The notes: a model not told the origin generated them from the sequence alone. Shown: positions 19,228 to 28,212, numbered from the stretch's first letter. The stretch is DNA of 64,000 bases from Arsukibacterium sp. (GCF_018402695.1 NZ_JAGYIM010000008.1:62001-126000), one strand, 5' to 3'. A program made the numbers and translations.

Positions 19228-20047
19228 AAGCTACAACCTTATATGTTTTTGTGATGTCGATTGCTTTCAGTTCACTGGCAATAAAGTCTGCCAGACACTC
19301 TACTGTTGTATCACAGGGCACAATATCACAATGGCTTTGTGGAATAACCAACTCAAACCAGCCCTGCGTTGCCTGATAGCGGAAACAATAGGCATCGTCC
19401 CGACCGCTCAGGAACTGCAGGGCGGCGGCGTCGCATAAATCAGCTTCCGTACCCAGGTAACTGTCCTGCCAACGTTCACTCCACATTTTATTTAAACGCG
19501 GGGAGAGCATACCATCAGCATAAATCTGGATAGTAGAACGATGGCCATGGGCGATTCGCTGACAGTTGCCATCGTGTTTTTTCAACCCATGACTGTAATG
19601 ATAGTAAAAGCCGGTACTGGCTTCTGGTCGCAATATTAACTTAAGCCTTGCAACATTATCGGGTAATAATGGTGTAATTAATTGTTCAAGAAACCGGCCA
19701 ACACTGTGTTCGTTAATCTGTGCTGTCGGAATACAGGCAAAAGCTTCAGCCGGTGACGCCAGGCTGATAGTGCCACGTAAACTCTGGTAATGTACCAGGC
19801 TGCACTCAGACTCAGTTGTCATCTCAAGTGCCGTGCATTCCATCGGCAAAGCAAGTTTATGATCGACCAGCTGGTCGATGGCCTGTTTAATCACTTTTTT
19901 TACTTTGGCAAAATCAAACACCATAGCGGTTTCGTCTAAACTGCCATGCAGTTCAACATCAACAATATAACTCTCGCCGACCATGCCCCGTTGCAGGTCC
20001 AGGTAAGAAAAGTCAATCACAGTTAAGGAATTTACAAATAAGATCAT
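19190..20047 (-). CDS. Tandem 6-pyruvoyl-tetrahydropterin-synthase-like protein
   Basis: This 285-residue protein looks like two PTPS/QueD-type repeats. In the first, FSYLDLQRGMVGESYIVDV and MVFDFAKVKKVI...VDHKLAL follow the family pattern, but the zinc His-x-His near the start is replaced (GESY). In the second, SHGL (His153), GNCQRIAHGH (Cys162, His167, His169) restore three zinc ligands and the catalytic-type Cys. PTPS-fold enzymes act in queuosine or pterin synthesis; a normal QueD is about 120 residues. Which reaction this fusion performs is unclear. It shares an operon with the M23 peptidase gene (38-nt overlap). No strong Shine-Dalgarno is seen at this ATG. Confidence 0.75.
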   Translation of the reverse strand: MILFVNSLTVIDFSYLDLQRGMVGESYIVDVELHGSLDETAMVFDFAKVKKVIKQAIDQLVDHKLALPMECTALEMTTESECSLVHYQSLRGTISLASPAEAFACIPTAQINEHSVGRFLEQLITPLLPDNVARLKLILRPEASTGFYYHYSHGLKKHDGNCQRIAHGHRSTIQIYADGMLSPRLNKMWSERWQDSYLGTEADLCDAAALQFLSGRDDAYCFRYQATQGWFELVIPQSHCDIVPCDTTVECLADFIASELKAIDITKTYKVVAYEGVAKGAIAQC

Positions 20048-20124
20048 CTGAATGTCCAGGCTAAAGCGGTTGCTGTTTAGTATACCTGTTCAGCTCAGCG
20101 GCAGTAAGAGCAAAGGCCGTGCTT

Positions 20125-20394
20125 TTAGCGCTTATGTTCAGTTAACCAACTATTAAGAATACCTATCTGGCCACACTTATGGGCGGCATACATTAAGCGA
20201 ATGGCATTACTCAACAGGGTACTGTCATTCCACTGGGTTTTTTCCTGAATTTCCTGGTAGCACGCTAACGCTTCCGGTGTTAAATATCCACGCAGTTCTT
20301 TTTTACCAGAAGCTTGTTGCCGCTGCCGGTACCGTTGCTGTTTTTCGGCATTACTCAGTGCCCGCTTATTGTCACTGCTCATAGCTATACTCAT
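20125..20394 (-). CDS. Small hypothetical protein, possible DNA-binding
   Basis: This 89-residue protein has a very basic N-terminal helix (NAEKQQRYRQRQQASGKK) followed by ELRGYLTPEALACYQEIQEKT and a hydrophobic helix. The layout of a short strand then two helices recalls ribbon-helix-helix proteins, but I cannot confirm the fold. Starts at 20394 (ATG) or 20382 (ATG) are both possible; neither has a good Shine-Dalgarno, and a GTG at 20397 is also in frame. It is a monocistronic gene between the PTPS-like gene and fabA, divergent from fabA. Confidence 0.55.
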   Translation of the reverse strand: MSIAMSSDNKRALSNAEKQQRYRQRQQASGKKELRGYLTPEALACYQEIQEKTQWNDSTLLSNAIRLMYAAHKCGQIGILNSWLTEHKR

Positions 20395-20483
20395 CACTTA
20401 TTTATTTGTAAGGTGAAAACCGCACGCCTACTATTATCAGACTGGTTGAAAAATTATAGCGAACCGACAAATCGGACTTGTCT

Positions 20484-20501
20484 GGCGTACAAGTGTTCGC
20501 T
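20484..20501. promoter_or_regulatory. FabR/DesT-like operator upstream of fabA
   Basis: GGCGTACAAGTGTTCGCT fits the palindrome AGCGTACAnnTGTACGCT bound by the TetR-type regulators FabR and DesT, with two deviations. It sits 35 bp before the fabA ATG. In known systems this site represses unsaturated fatty-acid synthesis. Confidence 0.65.
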
Positions 20502-20536
20502 AAAGTGGCGCAGCATTTATAATGGGTTAAACATAC

Positions 20537-21049
20537 ATGACTAAGAATAGCTTTACAAAAGAAGATTTAATCGCTTGTGCAAATGGCGATTTATTCGGTG
20601 AAGGCAACAGCCAGTTGCCTTCAGACAATATGCTGATGATGGATAGAATTATCCATATTTCAGAAGAAGGCGGCTTGTACGGCAAAGGCCAGATCATTGC
20701 TGAGCTGGATATTACCCCGGAACTTTGGTTCTTTGCCTGTCATTTTAAAGGTGATCCGGTTATGCCTGGCTGCCTTGGGCTGGACGCAATGTGGCAACTG
20801 GTTGGTTTCTTTCTGGGTTGGTGTGGTGGCCCGGGTAAAGGCAGAGCGCTGGGTGTGGGTGAAGTTAAATTTACTGGCCAGATATTACCCACTGCCAAAA
20901 AGGTAACTTACACTATAAATATGAAACGAGTGATTAAAAGAAAATTGTTTATGGGTATTGGTGATGGTGTGGTCAGTGTTGATGGCCGTGATATTTATGC
21001 CGCAACTGATTTAAAAGTTGGTTTATTTCAGGATACGTCAAGTTTCTGA
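20537..21049 (+). CDS. fabA: 3-hydroxydecanoyl-ACP dehydratase/isomerase
   Basis: FabA dehydrates 3-hydroxydecanoyl-ACP and isomerises trans-2- to cis-3-decenoyl-ACP, starting unsaturated fatty-acid synthesis. It has 170 residues against 172 in E. coli. The catalytic His is in [14 protein letters not shown] and the catalytic Asp in LGLDAMWQ, at family spacing of 14. A palindrome of FabR type lies just upstream. It is divergent from the small hypothetical gene and convergent with rmf, an arrangement also found in E. coli. A terminator follows directly. Confidence 0.97.
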   Translation: MTKNSFTKEDLIACANGDLFGEGNSQLPSDNMLMMDRIIHISEEGGLYGKGQIIAELDITPELWFFACHFKGDPVMPGCLGLDAMWQLVGFFLGWCGGPGKGRALGVGEVKFTGQILPTAKKVTYTINMKRVIKRKLFMGIGDGVVSVDGRDIYAATDLKVGLFQDTSSF

Positions 21050-21088
21050 TTTGTAGCAAATAAGACAATACCTTGCAAAACTCAAAAT

Positions 21089-21113
21089 AAACCCCGCAAG
21101 CTTGGCGGGGTTT
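21089..21113 (+). terminator. Intrinsic terminator of fabA
   Basis: AAACCCCGC/GCGGGGTTT stem with a 7-nt loop and a TATTTTT tail, 40 bp after the fabA stop and facing the convergent rmf gene. Confidence 0.85.
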
Positions 21114-21142
21114 ATTTTTCTAATCAGTATAATAGTATCCGT

Positions 21143-21325
21143 TTAGAGGCCTTTGTTAAACAGACCGACATTCCGGTCTTCCATTGCTTCCCGCCAACCT
21201 CCGAGCCATTGTGAGCGGGCATCTAAATTTTGATAGGGACAAATTTCTTTGGAGCGTCCGGTAACACCGGCACGATAACCTTGAGCATGAGCACGTTCCA
21301 GACGATCACGTTTTTGTCTTTTCAT
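21143..21325 (-). CDS. rmf: Ribosome modulation factor
   Basis: Rmf binds 70S ribosomes in stationary phase and promotes their dimerisation into inactive 100S particles. The 60-residue protein starts MKRQKRDRLERAHAQGYRAG and contains GRSKE.CPY and RSQWLGGWREAMEDR, nearly identical to the E. coli protein, with a slightly longer C-terminus. I start it at the ATG at 21325 because AGGAAG lies about 8 nt upstream; the frame stays open to 21421 but that part is not conserved. Its position convergent to fabA matches E. coli gene order. Confidence 0.95.
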   Translation of the reverse strand: MKRQKRDRLERAHAQGYRAGVTGRSKEICPYQNLDARSQWLGGWREAMEDRNVGLFNKGL

Positions 21326-21588
21326 ACGGCAGTCTTCCTCAACATTTTTATTAGTTAACAGTACATTCGTGGTCACGGACAGACAACCTGAGATGCCGGC
21401 ATACCACAACAACGTACACATTAATTGATAGCTGACAGGGTAAGAAGGTTCAAACGAAATTAACTAATATACTGCTTGACAAAAGCTAACGAACTGAACT
21501 TGTTTGCCTTTTAAAGACATTTTTATTTATATTTTATTACGATTAAAAATTTATTTTGATAACTTTTAATCTCATCAGTTTTTGCCAT
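21326..21588. other. Upstream region of rmf, no gene seen
   Basis: About 260 bp of A/T-rich sequence lies between the rmf ATG and the DUF3466 terminator. It must contain the rmf promoter. I see no clear -35/-10 pair on the minus strand, no open frame with coding character and no RNA structure beyond the flanking terminator. A TTGACA on the plus strand at about 21477 lacks a partner -10. Confidence 0.5.
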
Positions 21589-21615
21589 AAAAAAAGCTGC
21601 CGAAGCAGCTTTTTT
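21589..21615. terminator. Terminator of the DUF3466 gene
   Basis: AAAAAAGCTGC-CGAA-GCAGCTTTTTT is a strong hairpin with a tetraloop and T/A tails on both sides. It lies 27 bp beyond the DUF3466 stop. Confidence 0.85.
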
Positions 21616-21641
21616 AATTCCGGCGTGACCCGCTCTTTTAA

Positions 21642-23477
21642 TTAGCGTCTACGACGGAACAACAAACCAAAAGCCGTTAGTAGTAACAAGCCGATACCGC
21701 CCAATCCACCGGCATTTCGTTCGTAAGTATCTTGCTCGGTATTACAGTTTTCCTGCTCGCCATTGGCTATCGGCAATAACTTCACCGCTTTAGCCTGCTC
21801 AGCCAGTACCGGATTACCACTGTCGTCCAGGATTGGCTCTCCTTTGGCATCAAGTTGCGGCATAACCTGCAGCACAGTCGCCAGAATTTCACCATTATTA
21901 TTGATCGCACTGGCATCAATTACGGTAAAATCGGCGTTGCAACCAACCAGGTTATTTAAATCACTGAACGTATCGCTGGCAATATCATAAACAAAACCGT
22001 GCTGACGCCGGTCAGTGGTGCCACCGATAATAATTTCCGCCCGGCCCACAATCTGGCCGTTATCGTTAATTGCGGCCGGTACTGACGATGAGCTGCTAAA
22101 AAAGTCTGTAGGAAATACGACTTCATCCGCAGCGACATCGTAATAGAAAAACTTATCGCGTCGGGCACCATTGATAGTTTTTATCGCATATCCGGTAACA
22201 ATATTACTATTATTGATATCGACAGCAATACTTGCCAGCCATTCAGTCGGGTCAATGATCCCCTTCACATCGCCATCCTGATACAGAGACGCATGAGGAG
22301 CGACATAAATCCGATTAAACTCCCGGCCAAAACTATCCCGGAATCGGATTGTTCTGTCACTATTACTGTAAATAGAATAGCCAACGGCAAGTCCATCGTC
22401 ATTTACCGCCTGTGCAGAACTGGCGTAACGCACTGCCGGTTGATCATTATCAGGTTGATGAACTTCACCGGTTCCTTTCTCACCTAAGAAACCAAAGGTT
22501 TGACTAACTGACGCGCTGCCATCAGCTTGCAGCTGCCACAGCATCGCCCTTTCAAAATAACCATTTGGTACTACCACTGTCTGACTGCGGTATATCTGGC
22601 TTTTTAACTCAAAAAATGAACTGGTCCGAATTTCATGCTCCCGGTTCAAGCAAAGAACGGCAGGTTCATTGTCACCGTTGCAACCTGTATCCAGCAGCGT
22701 GTAAACCTCTTCATCCAGGCCCACTGAACCAGAGCCGGCAATTAAGCCCTGATTATTTACTGAAAAAGCCTGGCTGAAGCCCCCTCCTAACTCAGTATAG
22801 GGGGGCAACAAATTAACCGGGCCATTGCCAGAAACCGCCACTCCATACTGAAAGCCTGGCTCAGGTTGCCAAACTGTTATTGGCGCGGGTGTTTCCGCCT
22901 CTTCATCTTCCGGATCCGGCGCAGGGGTAAATTCCTGCTTAGCAAAAGGTGCTGTTGCAGTGCCTACAGCAATGCCTTGCTCATTTAAATCAAAAATATA
23001 CTCATCATTTGAGCGAAGCTGCGCTAAATCACGCAAAGGTAATACGCCAGGCGTGCCATTGTCTGGCTGAGAAATGGCAACAGCCCCCCCTACTGGTTGA
23101 TTTCTCAAGTCCGGAGTAGCACCAAGTAAAATCGTAAAAAAGTTAAGTACTCTGGCATCAAAAATACCCAGTTTGGCATCTTCAATTTCTTGTGGGGTTA
23201 AGGCAGAGGTTATCGTCGAACTCTCGAAGTTAATCGTACTCACATCTAACGGGAAATTAATAAAATTGGCAGCCCTTATTGTTGACTGCGGATTTTCGTC
23301 ATACTGAATATAACCCTGGCCAGTGACAACAGCATTACCCTGATCATTTAAGGCCGCAGCAAAGTTTGCCTTGGATACCGTGTTCGGTTCAAGTTCTGCT
23401 ACCTGATATACGGCAGCAGCAGTGGAAAATGCAGTTAGCAGTGGCAATACCGCCAAACTGATTCGAGATAATTTCAT
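21642..23477 (-). CDS. DUF3466 family exported protein with GlyGly-CTERM-like tail
   Basis: This 611-residue protein has a signal peptide (MKLSRISLAVLPLLTAFSTAAA) and a C-terminal tail of Gly-Gly, hydrophobic stretch and four arginines (GGLGGIGLLLLTAFGLLF then RRRR). That layout resembles GlyGly-CTERM sorting signals processed by rhombosortase. The body carries several HAF-type repeats with the pattern INxNGxIVG: VNNQGLIAGSG, VNDDGLAVGYS, INDNGQIVGRA, INNNGEILATV. These suggest a beta-propeller-like surface protein. DUF3466 next to uup and rmf is, as I recall, common in Alteromonadales, but the function is unknown. GGGGCC precedes the ATG. Confidence 0.85.
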   Translation of the reverse strand: MKLSRISLAVLPLLTAFSTAAAVYQVAELEPNTVSKANFAAALNDQGNAVVTGQGYIQYDENPQSTIRAANFINFPLDVSTINFESSTITSALTPQEIEDAKLGIFDARVLNFFTILLGATPDLRNQPVGGAVAISQPDNGTPGVLPLRDLAQLRSNDEYIFDLNEQGIAVGTATAPFAKQEFTPAPDPEDEEAETPAPITVWQPEPGFQYGVAVSGNGPVNLLPPYTELGGGFSQAFSVNNQGLIAGSGSVGLDEEVYTLLDTGCNGDNEPAVLCLNREHEIRTSSFFELKSQIYRSQTVVVPNGYFERAMLWQLQADGSASVSQTFGFLGEKGTGEVHQPDNDQPAVRYASSAQAVNDDGLAVGYSIYSNSDRTIRFRDSFGREFNRIYVAPHASLYQDGDVKGIIDPTEWLASIAVDINNSNIVTGYAIKTINGARRDKFFYYDVAADEVVFPTDFFSSSSSVPAAINDNGQIVGRAEIIIGGTTDRRQHGFVYDIASDTFSDLNNLVGCNADFTVIDASAINNNGEILATVLQVMPQLDAKGEPILDDSGNPVLAEQAKAVKLLPIANGEQENCNTEQDTYERNAGGLGGIGLLLLTAFGLLFRRRR

Positions 23478-23490
23478 TCAAGGCCCCTAA

Positions 23491-23530
23491 TGTACTTCTG
23501 AATGTACGTCTATCGTACTAAGTAATGTAC
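23491..23530. repeat. Four helically phased GTAC repeats upstream of the DUF3466 gene
   Basis: GTAC cores start at 23492, 23504, 23515 and 23527, spaced 12, 11 and 12 bp. Three share GTACATT on the minus strand. They fill the 52-bp gap between uup and the DUF3466 start, so they may be a regulator-binding array. Confidence 0.55.
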
Positions 23531-25449
23531 TAAGAATTTAATGCTTCTAATTGTTCCCAGCGCACATACGCTTGCGCCAACTTCGACTCGGTTTGCTGCA
23601 ATAGGTTCAACGTCTGTTGACTGTCGGCGGCATTGCGTTTGAAGAATTCCGGATCGTTAACCTGCAACTGTAAAGCACTGAGCTCAGCGTCAAGTTGTTC
23701 AATCTGCTGGGGTAATAATTCAAGCTCGCGTTTTTCTTTGTATGATAACTTTTTCGTATTTTTAACTAAAGGGTTAACTGCTGGCTCAGCAGTTTTTTCA
23801 GTGACTGGTGCGTCGTTTGGCACAGCCGACTTTACCGGTGTTGCTTTGGCTGCTTGTCTGTTCTGGTACGCCATAACATCATCATAACCCCCGGCGATTT
23901 CGACAATCCGGCCATTGCCGGCAAAGAGCAGAGAACTGGTGACCGTGTTATTAACAAATTCCCGATCATGGCTTACCAGTATCACGGTGCCCTGATATTG
24001 CTGCAAAATGTCTTCCAGCAACTCCAGCGTTTCCACATCTAAGTCGTTAGTGGGTTCATCGAGAATAAGTAAATTACTGGGTCTGGCAAATAACTTGGCT
24101 AATAACAACCGGTTCTTTTCCCCCCCTGATAGTGCTTTAACCGGAGTACGTGCCCGGGCCGGAGGAAACAAAAAGTCCTGCAGATAACTCAGGACGTGGC
24201 GGCTCTGACCATTTTGCTGCACTTCCTGTTTACCATCTGCGACGTTATCCTGGACGGTGGCCTCTAAATCCAACGCTATCCGGTGTTGATCAAAATAGGC
24301 CACCTCAAGATTAGTACCCCGTTTTACTTCACCGCTGTCTACCTGATAGTCAGCCAGCAGCACTTTAATTAAGCTGGACTTACCCACACCGTTTGGCCCC
24401 ACCAGCGCAATACGGTCGCCTCGCATTACCAGTAAATCCAGCTTGTCCATTACCGCTTTACCGTTAAACGCCAGACTCATTCCCTTACCTTCAAACACCA
24501 GCTTGCCAGATCGGTTGGCTTGCTCGATATTAAAATCGACCTTGCCTAGCTGTTCCAGCCGGGCGGCCCGTTCCTGCCGTAAGGCTTTTAATGCCCGTAC
24601 CCGGCCTTCATTGCGGGTTCGCCGGGCTTTTATGCCCTGACGGATCCACACTTCTTCTTCAGCCAGCCGCTTGTCAAATAAGGCGTTGTGTTTCTGCTCA
24701 TCTTCCAGCATTTTTTGCTTTCTATCCAGGTATTCCTGGTAGTTGCCGGGGTGAGAAGTCAGCTCTCCACGGTCTAAGTCAATAATCCGGGTGGCCAGCG
24801 CCCGAATAAAGGCCCGGTCGTGCGATATAAAAATAATGGCGCCGTTAAAATTCAGTAAAAACTGCTCTAACCACTGAATTGCGGCTAAATCGAGGTGGTT
24901 AGTCGGCTCGTCCAGCAATAATATATCGGGCTTGGCTATCAAGGCCCGGGCAAGGGCGGCCTTGCGCAACCAACCACCAGATAAGGTGGCCAGACTGGCA
25001 TCCGGGTCCATGTCAAACTGCTGACAAATATCACTAACCCGCGCTTCCAGTGACCAGCCATCACGGGTGTCCATTTCATTTTGGAGTTGCTCAAACAGAC
25101 GATACTCAGCCTCGCCTGCCCCATCCAGATTTTCCGACAAGGTATAAAACTGTTGCAGCTTTTCCGCCAGATCGCCGGCGCCTTCTCTGATAAAATCAGC
25201 AATTTTGGTCTGCATTTTTGCCGGCGGATCCTGCTCCAATCGACTTAGCACTACACCGGTATTGACTACAACCTGACCATCATCCAGATTTTGCTGACCG
25301 GTCAGCAATTTTAAGAATGACGATTTACCTGCGCCATTGCGCCCGACCAGACAAACCCGCTCGCCACTGAACAGGCTAAAATCGACATGATCCAATATCG
25401 GGTTGGTGCCAAAAGCCAAACAAGCCTGCTGAAAACGTAATAATTCCAC
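23530..25449 (-). CDS. uup: ABC-F family ATPase Uup
   Basis: Uup is a soluble ABC-F ATPase linked in E. coli to ribosome function, precise transposon excision and DNA branch processing. The protein has 639 residues: first Walker A GRNGAGKSS (36-44), signature LSGGW, Walker [12 protein letters not shown]; second Walker A GPNGVGKSS, signature LSGGEKNR, Walker B LDEPTNDLDV. The C-terminal region from about 555 is charged and coiled-coil-like, the DNA-binding feature that separates Uup from YbiT. The start is a GTG with AGGA about 10 nt upstream. It lies 30 nt downstream of the glutaredoxin-like gene in the rlmKL operon. Confidence 0.93.
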   Translation of the reverse strand: MELLRFQQACLAFGTNPILDHVDFSLFSGERVCLVGRNGAGKSSFLKLLTGQQNLDDGQVVVNTGVVLSRLEQDPPAKMQTKIADFIREGAGDLAEKLQQFYTLSENLDGAGEAEYRLFEQLQNEMDTRDGWSLEARVSDICQQFDMDPDASLATLSGGWLRKAALARALIAKPDILLLDEPTNHLDLAAIQWLEQFLLNFNGAIIFISHDRAFIRALATRIIDLDRGELTSHPGNYQEYLDRKQKMLEDEQKHNALFDKRLAEEEVWIRQGIKARRTRNEGRVRALKALRQERAARLEQLGKVDFNIEQANRSGKLVFEGKGMSLAFNGKAVMDKLDLLVMRGDRIALVGPNGVGKSSLIKVLLADYQVDSGEVKRGTNLEVAYFDQHRIALDLEATVQDNVADGKQEVQQNGQSRHVLSYLQDFLFPPARARTPVKALSGGEKNRLLLAKLFARPSNLLILDEPTNDLDVETLELLEDILQQYQGTVILVSHDREFVNNTVTSSLLFAGNGRIVEIAGGYDDVMAYQNRQAAKATPVKSAVPNDAPVTEKTAEPAVNPLVKNTKKLSYKEKRELELLPQQIEQLDAELSALQLQVNDPEFFKRNAADSQQTLNLLQQTESKLAQAYVRWEQLEALNS

Positions 25450-25479
25450 TACTTTAGTATCCTTTAAACCTTAATGCCT

Positions 25480-25710
25480 TTAACAGACGGTGCCTTCAAG
25501 CCAACTTGCAACACCGGCCGCATCAAATGGCCAGTACAGCAGTTTGTCATCCGCTGCTAACACCGGTATATGCAATCGAAACTGCTGCAATAACTGTTCA
25601 TCATCAATAATGTCAACAACTTCAACAGCCTGCCCCATGCCGGCGAGTAAGGTTTCAGCCTGCTGACACAGATGACAACCCCAGGTGCTGTACAATATTA
25701 ATTTTGCCAT
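25480..25710 (-). CDS. Glutaredoxin-like thiol protein (DUF836 type)
   Basis: The 76-residue protein has a thioredoxin-like N-terminal strand and a CxxC redox motif, Cys12-His-Leu-Cys15, in STWGCHLCQQAE. A cis-Pro segment (HIPVLAADDKLL) follows, as in short glutaredoxin family members. It is shorter than classical glutaredoxins (about 85). Its ATG overlaps the rlmKL stop by one base (TAATG), so translation is likely coupled. It lies between rlmKL and uup. Substrate unknown. Confidence 0.85.
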   Translation of the reverse strand: MAKLILYSTWGCHLCQQAETLLAGMGQAVEVVDIIDDEQLLQQFRLHIPVLAADDKLLYWPFDAAGVASWLEGTVC

Positions 25711-27839
25711 TAGCGTGTCAGCTCGAAACAGACATGTATATGCGGGTTACGCTTAAAATCTTCCGGTAAAGTGGCAGCTGATATGTCGTTAACCTGCCAG
25801 CCCGACGCTTGCAACGCGGTCTTATCAATTTTAAACCGGCGTTTATTATTGGAAAAAATCACTTTACCCCCCGGATTTAACCGGCCAATCAGCATATCCA
25901 GTAATTTGACATGATCGCGCTGTACATCCCAGTTATCTTCCATCCGCTTTGAATTCGAAAAAGTTGGCGGGTCAACAAAAATCAAATCAAACTGGTTGCG
26001 ACAGCGGGCAAGCCATTGCAGGCAGTCGGCTTGTTCAAACTGATACTGCTTCGCCTGCGGGCCGCTGACCATTAAACCATTCAAGGTGAAGTTGCGCTTC
26101 GCCCAGTCTAAATAGGTATTAGACATATCCACCGTAGTAACAGCTTTGGCGCCGCCAATAGCGGCATGTACTGAGGCGGTGCCGGTATAAGCAAACAGAT
26201 TCAGCACCGTTTTATCTTTAGCCTGCTGTTGAATTAAGCGCCGGGTTAAACGGTGGTCTAAAAATAAGCCGGTATCCAGATAATCACGCAGGTTAACTAA
26301 AAACTTAGCGCCATATTCAGTCACTTCTTTATATTGGCCGGCTTTAGCCATGGCCTGATACTGACTGCTGCCCTTTTGCTTTTCCCGTACTTTCAGAATC
26401 ATTTTATCAGAGCTGATACCCAGTACCTGCGGTACCTGATTTACCACGTCAAATAAACGTTTTTGCGCAACCTGCTCGTCCACAGTGGCTGGTGCTGCAT
26501 ATTCATGCACCACCACTTCACCGTCGTACCAGTCTACCGCTACGTTATATTCCGGAATATCGGCATCGTATAGACGATAACAGCTAATGCCTTCCCGCCT
26601 GGCCCACTTTTGCAATTGTTTCAGGTTTTTTGCCAGCCGGTTACCAAAGGAGCTACTCTCATTGAAAAACAATGACGGCGCATCTGAGCTGACGGCAACC
26701 TGCTTTTCGGTCAACTCAAACAAGGTAAATTCACAGTCCAGCGGCCCATTGGTAAACTTGTAGGTTTTGCTTTTTGATAAGCGTAATGAGCGCAGTAAAT
26801 CGGCATTAGAGGTAATAATAGCCAGACGCCAGCCCTGATAATGCTGCTTTAACGCCAGGGAGAATTTACTGTATAGCGGAATTAAGCTGGGTAAATCACC
26901 CAACCGCTCGCCATAAGGCGGGTTCGTCACAATAACACCAGGGGTGGCTGCCACACAGCTTTGCAGTTCAGTGGCATCGGCGTAATCAACTTTAACATAG
27001 TCTGCCACGCCTGCCCGGGCGATATTCTGACGGGCTTTTGCCAGGGCCCGCTCATCTGTATCACTGCCATAGCATAAAACTTGGGCCGGCAAGCTACGCT
27101 CTTCGGCTTTGGCAGCATCTTTTAACTGCTGCCAGACGCTGGCACGGTGACCTGGCCAGCCTTCAAAAGCAAAGCGCTCCCGGTTTAATCCCGGTGCTTT
27201 ATTCAGCGCTATTAATGCCGCTTCGATAATAATAGTGCCGCTTCCACAAAACGGGTCAAAGAGGGGCTGCTCCTGCGACCAGCCTGAACGTTTTAGCAGC
27301 GCCGCGGCTAAGTGTTCTTTTAACGGTGCTTCGCCCTGGCCTGAACGGTAACCACGTTGATGTAACGACGGTCCGGAAAAGTCCTGCAGGAAATGAAAAT
27401 AGTTCTTCTCCAGCCGCACCTGAAAGCGCATATCCGGGTTAAGCCGGTCGACGTCAGGCCGCTGGCCGGTTTCTTCGCGGAACTGATCGACAATGGCATC
27501 TTTTAAACGCATGCCACCAAACTGGCTGTTGTCTATTGTGGCATGTTTGCCAACACAATCGACTGCCAGCGTCTGGCGGATAGTCATCAGCTGAGGCCAG
27601 TCAATTTTGCGGGCTATCTGGTATAAATCTGAGTCTGCTGTTACCGGCTCTGACTGAATAAGGCGCATAATGCGGGTCGCCAGGCGCGACCATAAACAAA
27701 GCTGATAGGCATTGCTCAACTCGGCTTTAAACCGCACCACACCCATCGATACTTTAATTACTTCACCCTGATATTGTCTTATTTCATCAGCTAACAGCTC
27801 TTCGACGCCTTTTGACGTTAAAGCCCAGAATTCCAGCAT
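25710..27839 (-). CDS. rlmKL: Bifunctional 23S rRNA methyltransferase RlmKL
   Basis: RlmKL methylates 23S rRNA at G2445 (N2, RlmL half) and G2069 (N7, RlmK half) in E. coli. The protein has 709 residues: an N-terminal THUMP domain (about 1-155), an RlmL methyltransferase with DPFCGSGTI and the N2-guanine motif NPPYGERLG, and an RlmK methyltransferase with LNLFAYTGTASVHAA and DPPTFSNSKRM. I start at the ATG at 27839 with AAGG about 10 nt upstream; an in-frame TTG at 27848 is less likely. It heads the rlmKL-grx-uup run, as in related genomes. Confidence 0.95.
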   Translation of the reverse strand: MLEFWALTSKGVEELLADEIRQYQGEVIKVSMGVVRFKAELSNAYQLCLWSRLATRIMRLIQSEPVTADSDLYQIARKIDWPQLMTIRQTLAVDCVGKHATIDNSQFGGMRLKDAIVDQFREETGQRPDVDRLNPDMRFQVRLEKNYFHFLQDFSGPSLHQRGYRSGQGEAPLKEHLAAALLKRSGWSQEQPLFDPFCGSGTIIIEAALIALNKAPGLNRERFAFEGWPGHRASVWQQLKDAAKAEERSLPAQVLCYGSDTDERALAKARQNIARAGVADYVKVDYADATELQSCVAATPGVIVTNPPYGERLGDLPSLIPLYSKFSLALKQHYQGWRLAIITSNADLLRSLRLSKSKTYKFTNGPLDCEFTLFELTEKQVAVSSDAPSLFFNESSSFGNRLAKNLKQLQKWARREGISCYRLYDADIPEYNVAVDWYDGEVVVHEYAAPATVDEQVAQKRLFDVVNQVPQVLGISSDKMILKVREKQKGSSQYQAMAKAGQYKEVTEYGAKFLVNLRDYLDTGLFLDHRLTRRLIQQQAKDKTVLNLFAYTGTASVHAAIGGAKAVTTVDMSNTYLDWAKRNFTLNGLMVSGPQAKQYQFEQADCLQWLARCRNQFDLIFVDPPTFSNSKRMEDNWDVQRDHVKLLDMLIGRLNPGGKVIFSNNKRRFKIDKTALQASGWQVNDISAATLPEDFKRNPHIHVCFELTR

Positions 27840-28045
27840 AACAACCAACCTTCAAATAAAATGGCCGACAGTATAACAGAATGTGCTTTAAACACGTTTG
27901 AAGATTTGTAATAGCAATGATTAATGCTGCTTAAACAGGCAGGCTGATGCTTTAATCGGCAAATGATTCAGATTACTGAAAATATCCGCATTAACATCTT
28001 GCATAGCCTGCTCAAAAACACTAAGATGCGCCCCGCAATGACGGA

Positions 28046-28122
<77 letters not shown>

Positions 28123-28149
28123 ATTAACATAGAATCAAGTTATACTGAC

Positions 28150-28212
28150 CAGCCCTCGGGCTCCTCTTTATAACTGCGGGGCGAAGGTGTTCAAATCCGG
28201 CTCCCGCAACCA
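28150..28212 (+). pseudogene. Decayed tandem copy of tRNA-fMet
   Basis: The last 24 bases (28189-28212) are identical to the 3' end of the intact tRNA (28099-28122). Upstream blocks are collinear with it: CAGCC, TCGGGCTC, ATAAC and GAAGGT, separated by a D-arm deletion and an anticodon-loop insertion. The T-stem can no longer pair properly, so it should not be functional. Confidence 0.75.
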
